Shown one piece after another: positions 7,635 to 12,751 of a stretch of 12,751 bases of DNA. The translations under genes and the position numbers were made by a program. The stretch spans positions 1 to 12,751 of the forward strand of contig JAPSJG010000047.1 in NCBI GenBank assembly GCA_031178305.1, in the 5' to 3' direction. The DNA is from Sinorhizobium sp. (lineage in GTDB: Bacteria > Pseudomonadota > Alphaproteobacteria > Rhizobiales > Rhizobiaceae). Each line of letters opens with the position of its first letter. Positions within the stretch are counted from its first letter, which is position 1. The notes beneath the pieces are model-generated. The model saw only the letters and a list, made by a program, of their open reading frames with translations, did no database searches and was not told the origin of the DNA.

Positions 7635-8551
7635 TCGGTGACGAAGAGGACGAGCGGTATCGTGAAGAACGAGGCGGCGGTCTGCAGCGTCGCGACTGCG
7701 GCGTAGAGTTCCGCGTCTCCTCCCATCTGCTTGGCAAGGACATAACCGTTCATCGCCGTCGGAACTGCCGCGCCGAGCGCGATGACGAGCAGCGCTTCTC
7801 CGCGGATTCCAAGGAGCGCGCTTGCGCCCACCATGAAAATCGGCATGACGATCAGCTTGAGCATCACCGCAAACAGAGCGGGCGCACCTGGCTTTAGCGC
7901 GTCCGCGATCTTCAAGCCGGCACCGACCATCACCAGGCCGAGGCTGAGCGAGGCGGTCGCCAACATGTCGATCGCCGTCATCGCCGGCGCATAGACCCTG
8001 ATGCCGGCGAGATTGAGCAGGATCCCGGCCGCCGACGATACGATCAGCGGGTTGGTGACGATCTTGAAAAAGAAGAATCCGAGCCCGCGGCTGCGGCCGC
8101 TGAACCAGACGAGCACCGCGACATTATAGAAATTGATCGGGATGATGATCAGAGTCATCACCAGGGCCGTCAGGCTGAGCCCGATGGCGCCATAAAGCTT
8201 CTGCGCAATGGCGAGAGCCATGAAGCCGTTCCAGCGTGTCGCCGTCTGGAAGATCGACGTGAAGGTGGCGCCGGATACGTCCCGCGCCCTGAGCAACGGC
8301 CAGCTCAGGAGCAGGGCTGCCGACATCAGCGTCACGCTTCCGATCGTGGCAATCGCCGTCGCGTCGGCTTTCATCCCGGTGAAGTCCGCCTTCGCCAGTG
8401 TCGAGAACAGAAGCGCGGGAAAGAGAAAATAATAGCCGAACTGCTCGAGGCCGACCCACATGCCCTGGTCGACGAGTTTCGATCGCCGCAGCCAGACCCC
8501 GAGAAGCACGAGCAGGAAAACGGGCACTATGCTTTCGAAGATGACGGTCAT
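7616..8551 (-). CDS. AEC-family (auxin efflux carrier-like) membrane transporter
   Basis: The 311-aa, strongly hydrophobic protein has about ten membrane segments (roughly 4-22, 36-53, 66-87, 97-117, 122-149, 158-182, 190-215, 223-247, 251-273 and 285-308). This is the 5+5 arrangement usual for the AEC/Mem_trans family (PF03547), with the FPALLFSTLAKADF and TNPLIVSSAAGILLN type segments before the family's mid-protein loop. Bacterial members export or exchange small organic anions such as malate or malonate, but the substrate cannot be read from sequence. The start is ATG at 8551 with only a weak AGG about 8 nt upstream. Its last 19 nt are shared antisense with the end of the AidB-like gene, leaving no room for a terminator between them. 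Confidence 0.88.
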   Translation of the reverse strand: MTVIFESIVPVFLLVLLGVWLRRSKLVDQGMWVGLEQFGYYFLFPALLFSTLAKADFTGMKADATAIATIGSVTLMSAALLLSWPLLRARDVSGATFTSIFQTATRWNGFMALAIAQKLYGAIGLSLTALVMTLIIIPINFYNVAVLVWFSGRSRGLGFFFFKIVTNPLIVSSAAGILLNLAGIRVYAPAMTAIDMLATASLSLGLVMVGAGLKIADALKPGAPALFAVMLKLIVMPIFMVGASALLGIRGEALLVIALGAAVPTAMNGYVLAKQMGGDAELYAAVATLQTAASFFTIPLVLFVTDYVAAG

Positions 8552-8707
8552 GACAGGCCTATGAACAGTGAGGTGCTATGCATAGAGCGGTGGAGCGCTG
8601 CTCGCAACTCGACATCCGCTGTGAATATTAACCTTAACAAGTGGTTTACGTTGCGCCGGGTGGCATAGGCCGGGGATAGTAGTATCGACTTCAAAAGTAT
8701 TCGGAAC

Positions 8708-8711
8708 GGAG
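8708..8711 (+). promoter_or_regulatory. Ribosome binding site of the 50-aa membrane peptide
   Basis: GGAG lies 7 nt before the GTG at 8719. This is ideal spacing, and it is the main reason to accept this very short GTG-start gene. Confidence 0.55.
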
Positions 8712-8718
8712 CAGTTCG

Positions 8719-8871
8719 GTGAGAACTGGCTTGCTGATCATCATGATGATGTTTTTCGCCGGGTTGGCGCTCGACATAGCGTCGCTGACGGCCGCCCTCG
8801 TCGCCGTCGTTCTGGCCGACCGGGCGATCTATCCACTCGTCAGTGGATGGGCAGAAGGGAGGGGCGCATGA
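8719..8871 (+). CDS. Small membrane protein, 50 aa, function unknown
   Basis: A short open frame starts at GTG with GGAG 7 nt upstream and ends in a TGA that overlaps the next ATG (ATGA, 8868-8871). The peptide begins MRTGLLIIMMMFFAGLALD, continues with an Ala/Val/Leu-rich segment ending in VVLADRAIYPLV, and has a polar C-terminal tail, WAEGRGA. Residues about 4-36 would form one long or two short membrane spans. I do not recognise a family. The ribosome binding site, the start/stop overlap with a second small membrane protein, and the GC-rich third positions support a real, translationally coupled gene. It is easily missed because of its length and GTG start. Confidence 0.65.
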   Translation: MRTGLLIIMMMFFAGLALDIASLTAALVAVVLADRAIYPLVSGWAEGRGA

Positions 8872-9179
8872 AATGGCTGATGATCTTCTGGGGCGGCCCG
8901 GTGCTGCTGCTGACCGGCTGGTACGGACTTTCCTATCACGACATGAGCTTCGGCATCTTCATGCTGACTCGCGAGGCGCACGACCTGGTCTTCCGGGTCT
9001 ATGGCCACGTTTTAGGAATTCCGCCTGAGACGATTCCGCCGCTCGTCGCACGGGCGATGGTCGTCGACACCTTTGTGCTCTTCGGGCTCGTCGCACTCAG
9101 GAAGCGCCGGCAGATCATGGCCTGGTGTCGGCGCCGGTTCGGCACGCCGGCGGCTCATACCCACGGCGGTAGATTCTGA
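8868..9179 (+). CDS. Small membrane protein, 103 aa (possibly DUF6105)
   Basis: The frame extends upstream to 8847, but the ATG at 8868 is preferred because it overlaps the previous stop as ATGA and has GGGAGGGG 4-11 nt upstream. The product begins MKWLMIFWGGPVLLLTGWYG (membrane span at about 3-23). A central amphipathic stretch, DMSFGIFMLTREAHDLVFRVYG (25-46), is followed by a second hydrophobic segment at about 62-78 and a basic tail (RKRRQIMAWCRRRF). It resembles a rhizobial family I tentatively associate with DUF6105; no function is known to me. The last codons and the stop (TGA 9177-9179) lie inside the left arm of the inverted-repeat element, so the C-terminus may differ from relatives. 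Confidence 0.8.
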   Translation: MKWLMIFWGGPVLLLTGWYGLSYHDMSFGIFMLTREAHDLVFRVYGHVLGIPPETIPPLVARAMVVDTFVLFGLVALRKRRQIMAWCRRRFGTPAAHTHGGRF

Positions 9180-9346
9180 GCGATCTGATGGGACAGGGCG
9201 TTCCAGTGCAGGGCGATGCTCATGCATCGGCCAAGCTGCGCAACGACGTCCAGCGGATCGCCCTCTCAGATCCGAAGGGCTTGACTCTTGCGCGCCGTGG
9301 CTGCGTTGCGCTGCCTTGTGACGCTACGGCATCAGATCGGTCAGAA
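9174..9346. repeat. Nested inverted-repeat intergenic element, about 173 bp
   Basis: The ends are inverted copies: TTCTGAGCGATCTGATG at 9174-9190, and at 9330-9346 its reverse complement with one mismatch in 17. Inside are further complementary pairs: AGGGCGAT (9210-9217) with ATCGCCCT (9257-9264), GCGCAACG (9238-9245) with CGTTGCGC (9304-9311), and a compact hairpin CGATGC-TCAT-GCATCG (9214-9229). The pairs are not all mutually compatible, so alternative folds are likely. It fills the space between the convergent 103-aa membrane protein gene and ruvX, where it could act as a bidirectional terminator. The layout resembles interspersed palindromic elements of rhizobia (RIME-like), but I could not confirm family membership. 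No flanking target duplication was found. Confidence 0.6.
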
Positions 9347-9362
9347 CATACAGCTGTTGTAA

Positions 9363-9851
9363 TCAGTCGGCGGACGCACCATCCTTCGCGAGCGAGGTCA
9401 GTCTGTCGAGAGCGCCTTGAAGAATGAAGGAGGCGGCTGCCGAGTCGATCCGTTCGGCGCGCTTCTTTCGCGAGACGTCCATTTCGATCAGGGCCCGCTC
9501 GGCCGCAACGGTCGAAAGCCGCTCGTCCCAGAGCACGAAGGGAATGTTCGTCTTCTCGCCCATGTTGCGCACGAAGGCGCGTGTCGCCTGGCAGCGCGGT
9601 CCTTCGCTCCCGTCCATGTTGACCGGTAGCCCGATGACGAAGGCGGCGATCTTCTCCTTCACCGCGAGTCCCAGCAGCGCTGCCGCGTCGGCGCCGAACT
9701 TGACGCGCCGAATGACGTCGCGCGGGGTCGCGAAGCGCCGGCCGAGATCGGAAACGGAGACGCCGATCGTCTTCGTGCCGAGATCGAGGCCGGCGATCGC
9801 CTGATGCTGCGGCAATCGCGCCGCGAGTTCTTCGATGGTGAGAATTGCCAT
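9363..9851 (-). CDS. ruvX: RuvX/YqgF: Holliday-junction-resolvase-like / pre-16S rRNA nuclease
   Basis: YqgF/RuvX proteins have an RNase H-like fold. They are linked to 5'-end maturation of 16S rRNA and, in some species, to Holliday junction processing. The 162-aa product shows the family landmarks: GLDLGTKTIGVSVSD at 21-35 with acidic D23, VIGLPVNMDGSEGP at 72-85, WDERLST at 108-114 with E110, and RIDSAAASFILQ at 134-145 with D136. The frame stays open to 9959, but the ATG at 9851 places the first conserved beta strand at the usual distance, so it is chosen; no strong ribosome binding site is visible. It lies alone, divergent from the UPF0173 hydrolase and convergent with the small membrane protein pair. 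Confidence 0.93.
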   Translation of the reverse strand: MAILTIEELAARLPQHQAIAGLDLGTKTIGVSVSDLGRRFATPRDVIRRVKFGADAAALLGLAVKEKIAAFVIGLPVNMDGSEGPRCQATRAFVRNMGEKTNIPFVLWDERLSTVAAERALIEMDVSRKKRAERIDSAAASFILQGALDRLTSLAKDGASAD

Positions 9852-9970
9852 AGGATATGTCGATTCGATCTTTCCACTTTGTCGGTTTGATCCATATGCT
9901 TGTCTGACAGATAAAGCGATCACGTTTATGGTTCCGGCTGCCGTACCGTCGCGATCCAAGGGAGAGTGTC

Positions 9971-10675
9971 ATGAAGATCAAATGGCTGGGCCATTCCGCC
10001 TTCCACGTCGAAACCGCGAAGGCGAAAATTCTGATCGACCCATTCTTCACCGGCAACCCGGCTTTCCGCGAAAGCGAGCGCCAGGCGGCAGCCGCCGGGC
10101 TCACCCATATCCTGCTGACCCACGGCCATGGCGACCATGTCGGCGACACTCTGGCAATCGCCAAGGAGACGGGCGCCACGGTCGTCGCCAATTTCGACCT
10201 CTGCATGTGGCTCGGCCGGCACGGCATCTCGAAGATGGAACCCGGCAATACCGGCGGCACGATCCATCTCGGCGGCTTTTCCGCGACCTTCGTCAACGCG
10301 CTCCATTCCTCGGCGCAGATCACAGAGGACGGCGTCTCCCATTCGCTCGGCAACGCCAACGGCCTGGTGCTGCATTTCGAAGACGAGCCGACGCTCTACC
10401 ACATGGGCGACACCGATATTTTCTCGGACATGGGGCTCATTCAAGAATTGCACGAGCCGGAAATCGGCATCGTGCCGATCGGCGACCGCTTCACCATGGG
10501 CGGAGCCGTGGCGGCGCTTGCCTGCCAGCGTTATTTCAAGTTCCAGACAGCCATTCCCTGCCACTACGGCTCTTTCCCGATCATCGATCAGACGCCGGAG
10601 GCGTTCGTGACGGGTATGGACGGCGCTTCGACGCTGGTCGCCACGCCCGAGGTCGGCGGCATCGTTGCCGCCTGA
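9971..10675 (+). CDS. UPF0173 metal-dependent hydrolase (metallo-beta-lactamase fold)
   Basis: The 234-aa protein begins MKIKWLGHSAFHVET, typical of the UPF0173/YtkL group. Metal ligands are visible: HGHGDH at 51-56, H112 in NALHSS, D147 in HMGDTD, and H198 in PCHYG. This matches the two-metal MBL-fold site, so the enzyme should be active as a hydrolase, with unknown substrate. Length and motifs are normal for the group, and no signal peptide is seen, so it is cytoplasmic. The ATG at 9971 has GGGAGAG about 5 nt upstream. A hairpin begins right at its stop codon, separating it from gatC. The 119-nt gap to divergent ruvX holds a CTTGTC -35-like box (9899-9904) but no convincing -10. Confidence 0.93.
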   Translation: MKIKWLGHSAFHVETAKAKILIDPFFTGNPAFRESERQAAAAGLTHILLTHGHGDHVGDTLAIAKETGATVVANFDLCMWLGRHGISKMEPGNTGGTIHLGGFSATFVNALHSSAQITEDGVSHSLGNANGLVLHFEDEPTLYHMGDTDIFSDMGLIQELHEPEIGIVPIGDRFTMGGAVAALACQRYFKFQTAIPCHYGSFPIIDQTPEAFVTGMDGASTLVATPEVGGIVAA

Positions 10676-10697
10676 CGGTCGGCGGGTCTCCGACCGT
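10675..10697 (+). terminator. Hairpin directly after the UPF0173 gene
   Basis: ACGGTCGG (10675-10682) and CCGACCGT (10690-10697) form a perfect 8-bp stem with a 7-nt loop, starting in the last base of the stop codon. No T-run follows, so it is not a classical intrinsic terminator. It may act as a weak terminator or protect the 3' end of the message before the gatC promoter. Confidence 0.4.
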
Positions 10698-10723
10698 GAG
10701 ACCTGGGTTCGGGACATTCCCCC

Positions 10724-10752
10724 GTTGCACAGCATTGAACTCGCCTTTATAG
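10724..10752 (+). promoter_or_regulatory. Candidate gatCA promoter
   Basis: GTTGCA (10724-10729) and TTATAG (10747-10752) are 17 nt apart, about 30 nt before gatC. The -35 matches 3 of 6 and the -10 matches 4 of 6 of CTTGAC / CTATAT. The predicted leader is about 25 nt and contains CGGAG before the gatC start. The assignment is by motif only. Confidence 0.4.
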
Positions 10753-10783
10753 CGGGGGAAATCTCGAGAGACCGGAGACGATC

Positions 10784-11071
10784 ATGTCCGTAGACCTTGC
10801 CACCGTGAAGCGCGTCGCGCACCTTTCCCGCATCGCCCTCAGCGAAGACGAAGCCGAACGGATGACGAGCGAGCTCAACGGCATCCTCGGCTTTGTCGAG
10901 CAGCTCTCGGAAGTGAACGTCGACGGCGTAGAGCCGATGACATCGGTGATGCCGATGCAGATGAAGAAGCGGGAAGACATCGTGATGGACGGCGACAAGG
11001 CGACCGATATCGTTGCCAATGCGCCGAATTCGGACCGCAATTTCTTTCTCGTCCCCAAGGTGGTCGAATAA
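10784..11071 (+). CDS. gatC: Asp-tRNA(Asn)/Glu-tRNA(Gln) amidotransferase subunit C
   Basis: Small subunit of the GatCAB complex. It wraps GatA and GatB and stabilises the amidotransferase that converts mischarged Glu-tRNA(Gln) and Asp-tRNA(Asn). The 95-aa product shows the family pattern: TVKRVAHLSRIALSEDEAE at 7-25, ELNGILGFVEQLSEV at 30-44, GVEPMTSV at 48-55 and the C-terminal FFLVPKVVE. Length is normal (95-100 aa). CGGAG lies about 6 nt before the ATG. It is followed after 47 nt by gatA in the same direction, the usual gatCA pair. Confidence 0.96.
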   Translation: MSVDLATVKRVAHLSRIALSEDEAERMTSELNGILGFVEQLSEVNVDGVEPMTSVMPMQMKKREDIVMDGDKATDIVANAPNSDRNFFLVPKVVE

Positions 11072-11118
11072 ACATCCTTCCCGCCCCGACGCCAGTTTTG
11101 CGAAAGTCCGATTGCACC

Positions 11119-12600
11119 ATGACCGACCTTACGAGCCTTACGATCGCCGAAGCGCGCGCGAAGCTTTCCACCAAGGAAATCACTGCGGTTGAACTGACCG
11201 ATGCCTATATCGCCGCGATCGATGCAGCCAATGACCGGATCAACGCCTATATCACCGTGACGCCGGAAAAGGCACGCGAGATGGCCAAGGCCTCCGATAC
11301 CCGGATTGCCGAAGGCAAGGCCGGACCGATCGAGGGCATTCCGCTCGGCATCAAGGATCTCTTTGCGACCGAGGGCGTCCATACCCAGGCCTGCAGTCAC
11401 ATACTCGACGGCTTCAAGCCGGGCTACGAGTCGACCGTGACCCAGAACCTCTGGAACGACGGCGCCGTTATGCTCGGCAAGCTGAACATGGACGAGTTCG
11501 CGATGGGTTCGTCCAACGAGACGTCCTACTACGGGCCGGTGAAGAACCCCTGGCGCGCCCGGGGATCCAATCTCGATCTCGTGCCGGGCGGCTCGTCGGG
11601 CGGTTCGGCGGCCGCGGTTGCGGCGCATCTTTGCGCCGGCGCGACGGCAACCGACACGGGCGGTTCCATCCGCCAGCCGGCGGCCTTCACGGGCACCGTC
11701 GGCATCAAGCCGACCTATGGCCGCTGCTCGCGCTGGGGCATTGTCGCCTTCGCGTCGTCGCTCGACCAGGCCGGCCCGATCGCGCGCGACGTGCGCGATG
11801 CGGCGATCCTGTTGAAATCGATGGCGAGCGTCGACTCCAAGGACACGACCTCGGTCGATCTGCCGGTTCCGGATTATGAGGCTTCGATCGGCCAGTCGAT
11901 CAAAGGCATGAAGATCGGCATTCCGAAGGAGTATCGCGTCGACGGCATGCCGGAGGAGATCGAGGCGCTCTGGCAGCAGGGCATCGCCTGGCTGAAGGAC
12001 GCCGGCGCCGAGATCGTCGATATCTCGCTGCCGCACACCAAATACGCACTGCCGGCCTATTACATCGTCGCGCCGGCCGAGGCTTCTTCGAATCTCGCGC
12101 GCTACGACGGCGTGCGCTACGGACTGCGGGTCGACGGCAAAGACATCGTCGACATGTATGAGAAGACGCGCGCCGCCGGCTTCGGCCGCGAGGTCAAGCG
12201 CCGCATCATGATCGGCACCTATGTGCTCTCGGCCGGCTATTACGACGCTTATTACCTGCGCGCGCAGAAGGTCCGCACGCTCATCAAGCGCGACTTCGAA
12301 CTCGCCTTCCAAGCGGGCGTCGACGCGATCCTGACCCCTGCCACGCCGTCCTCCGCCTTCGGTATCGCCGACGAGGATCTCGCCTCCGATCCGGTCAAGA
12401 TGTACCTCAACGACATCTTCACGGTGACGGTCAACATGGCTGGACTGCCGGGCATTGCGGTTCCGGGCGGGCTCGACCACAAGGGCCTGCCGCTTGGCCT
12501 GCAGCTGATCGGCAAGCCCTTTGAGGAGGAAACGCTCTTCAAGACCGCTCACGTCATCGAGCAGTCCGCAGGACGCTTCACGCCGTCCAAGTGGTGGTAA
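11119..12600 (+). CDS. gatA: Asp-tRNA(Asn)/Glu-tRNA(Gln) amidotransferase subunit A
   Basis: Amidase subunit that releases ammonia from glutamine for GatB. The 493-aa protein carries the amidase-signature Ser-cisSer-Lys triad: K79 in GIPLGIKDLF, S159 in VPGGSSGGSAAA and S183 in TDTGGSIRQPA. The K79 position and the 24-residue spacing between the serines match those I recall for characterised GatA. Also seen are NMDEFAMGSSNE at 123-134 and the C-terminal GLPLGLQLIGKPFEE. The ATG at 11119 gives the standard length; an in-frame TTG at 11098 would add 7 unusual residues and is rejected. The ribosome binding site is weak (GAAAG, about 14 nt upstream), so translation may depend on gatC. gatB is not in the window. 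Confidence 0.97.
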   Translation: MTDLTSLTIAEARAKLSTKEITAVELTDAYIAAIDAANDRINAYITVTPEKAREMAKASDTRIAEGKAGPIEGIPLGIKDLFATEGVHTQACSHILDGFKPGYESTVTQNLWNDGAVMLGKLNMDEFAMGSSNETSYYGPVKNPWRARGSNLDLVPGGSSGGSAAAVAAHLCAGATATDTGGSIRQPAAFTGTVGIKPTYGRCSRWGIVAFASSLDQAGPIARDVRDAAILLKSMASVDSKDTTSVDLPVPDYEASIGQSIKGMKIGIPKEYRVDGMPEEIEALWQQGIAWLKDAGAEIVDISLPHTKYALPAYYIVAPAEASSNLARYDGVRYGLRVDGKDIVDMYEKTRAAGFGREVKRRIMIGTYVLSAGYYDAYYLRAQKVRTLIKRDFELAFQAGVDAILTPATPSSAFGIADEDLASDPVKMYLNDIFTVTVNMAGLPGIAVPGGLDHKGLPLGLQLIGKPFEEETLFKTAHVIEQSAGRFTPSKWW

Positions 12601-12646
12601 CCGAGCCCTCGCCGGCCGGTGGTCAAGCCGCGGGAGACATGATGTA

Positions 12647-12673
12647 ATGAAGCGGAAAGGGGTTTCGCTTCAT
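12647..12673 (+). promoter_or_regulatory. Hairpin covering the ribosome binding site and start codon of the acetyltransferase
   Basis: ATGAAGCG (12647-12654) pairs with CGCTTCAT (12666-12673). A bulged G (12655) is followed by AAA/TTT pairing (12656-12658 with 12663-12665) and a GGGG loop. The purine-rich ribosome binding site GGAAAGGGG lies in the upper stem and loop, and the first two bases of the ATG at 12672 are paired. It could slow translation of the acetyltransferase when gatA transcription reads through, or act as a weak terminator of gatCA; no T-run follows. Confidence 0.4.
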
Positions 12674-12751
12674 GGTTGTGATTCGCCACGCGCGCCAGAA
12701 TGAGATTGGCCTTCTCTTAGAGATTGGGCTGAGCGCTTGGGAGAACGCAAC
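12672..12751 (+). CDS. Probable GNAT N-acetyltransferase, N-terminal fragment
   Basis: Only 26 full codons are in the window. They read MVVIRHARQNEIGLLLEIGL followed by SAWENA. The pattern I-R-x-A-x-x-x-E-x-x-x-L/I-x-x-I/L-x-x-x-A-W is typical of the first beta strand and helix of GNAT acetyltransferases. The acetyl-CoA motif lies beyond the edge, so the family call is tentative and the substrate is unknown. It starts 71 nt after gatA in the same direction, with GGAAAGGGG upstream inside a hairpin. I recall a similar gene between gatA and gatB in related rhizobia, so gatB may follow. Confidence 0.6.
   Translation, partial: MVVIRHARQNEIGLLLEIGLSAWENA

Noticed and set aside
8576..8585. Perfect 10-bp palindrome CTATGCATAG about 25 nt before the AEC transporter start
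   Set aside because: It could be an operator or a -10 element, but it is short, single, and has no -35 partner better than 3 of 6. Not distinguishable from chance.
8626..8640. TTAACCTTAAC, resembling CtrA half-sites, in the AEC/small-protein divergent gap
   Set aside because: The two TTAA words are 2 nt apart, not the 7 nt of the classical TTAA-N7-TTAA site, and the region is AT-rich by local standards.
9220..10359. Minus-strand open frame of about 379 codons running from opposite the UPF0173 gene into the inverted-repeat element
   Set aside because: Most of it is antisense to a conserved hydrolase or in another frame of ruvX, and its tail is the translated repeat element.
10747..12552. Minus-strand open frame of about 600 codons opposite gatA and gatC
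   Set aside because: It lies antisense to two clearly conserved genes. Its length follows from the GC-skewed codon positions of gatA, and its product is Arg/His/Asp-rich with no recognisable motif.
1..12751. Search for CRISPR arrays, tRNA/rRNA genes, insertion sequences, phage genes or defence systems
   Set aside because: No regularly spaced direct repeats, tRNA cloverleaf, transposase, integrase or known defence motif was seen. Gene content and codon use are uniformly chromosomal.

Overview
The window reads as an ordinary chromosomal housekeeping stretch of a rhizobial alphaproteobacterium, most likely Sinorhizobium/Ensifer. The reasons are high G+C, strong C/G third-position bias, recognisable proteins (TopA, DprA, PlsY, PyrB, RuvX, GatC, GatA), the gene order pyrB-pyrC-plsY-dprA-topA, and promoter-like sites close to the rhizobial housekeeping pattern CTTGAC-N17-CTATAT. 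The genus is inferred from remembered protein sequences, not from a search.

Layout. From 5823 leftward on the minus strand lies a compact cluster: pyrB (aspartate carbamoyltransferase), a dihydroorotase homologue that has lost its metal ligands (PyrC'/PyrX type), plsY (acylphosphate:glycerol-3-phosphate acyltransferase) and dprA (ssDNA and RecA loader). These four are joined by ATGA overlaps or a 23-nt gap and share one good promoter (5857-5885). After about 230 nt comes topA, with its own candidate promoter, running off the left edge. Divergent from pyrB is an AidB-type acyl-CoA dehydrogenase (5982-7634). Its 3' end overlaps by 19 nt a convergent AEC-family membrane transporter (7616-8551).

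From 8719 rightward a 50-codon GTG-start membrane peptide overlaps (ATGA) a 103-aa membrane protein. The stop codon of the latter lies inside the left arm of a 173-bp nested inverted-repeat element (9174-9346) that fills the gap to convergent ruvX. Divergent from ruvX is a UPF0173 metallo-beta-lactamase-fold hydrolase, followed by a hairpin, then gatC-gatA (tRNA-dependent amidotransferase, without gatB in view). The window ends in the start of a probable GNAT acetyltransferase whose start codon lies in a hairpin.

How it fits together. PyrB with PyrC' probably forms an ATCase complex of the Pseudomonas type. PlsY feeds phospholipid synthesis, and DprA, TopA and RuvX handle nucleic acids. GatCA needs GatB, presumably encoded nearby but outside the window. 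I see no phage, insertion sequence, CRISPR, defence or secretion locus, and no gene-free stretch longer than 300 bases. The most useful observations are the ligand-less dihydroorotase, the nested inverted-repeat element, the unlisted small membrane protein and the start-codon hairpin.
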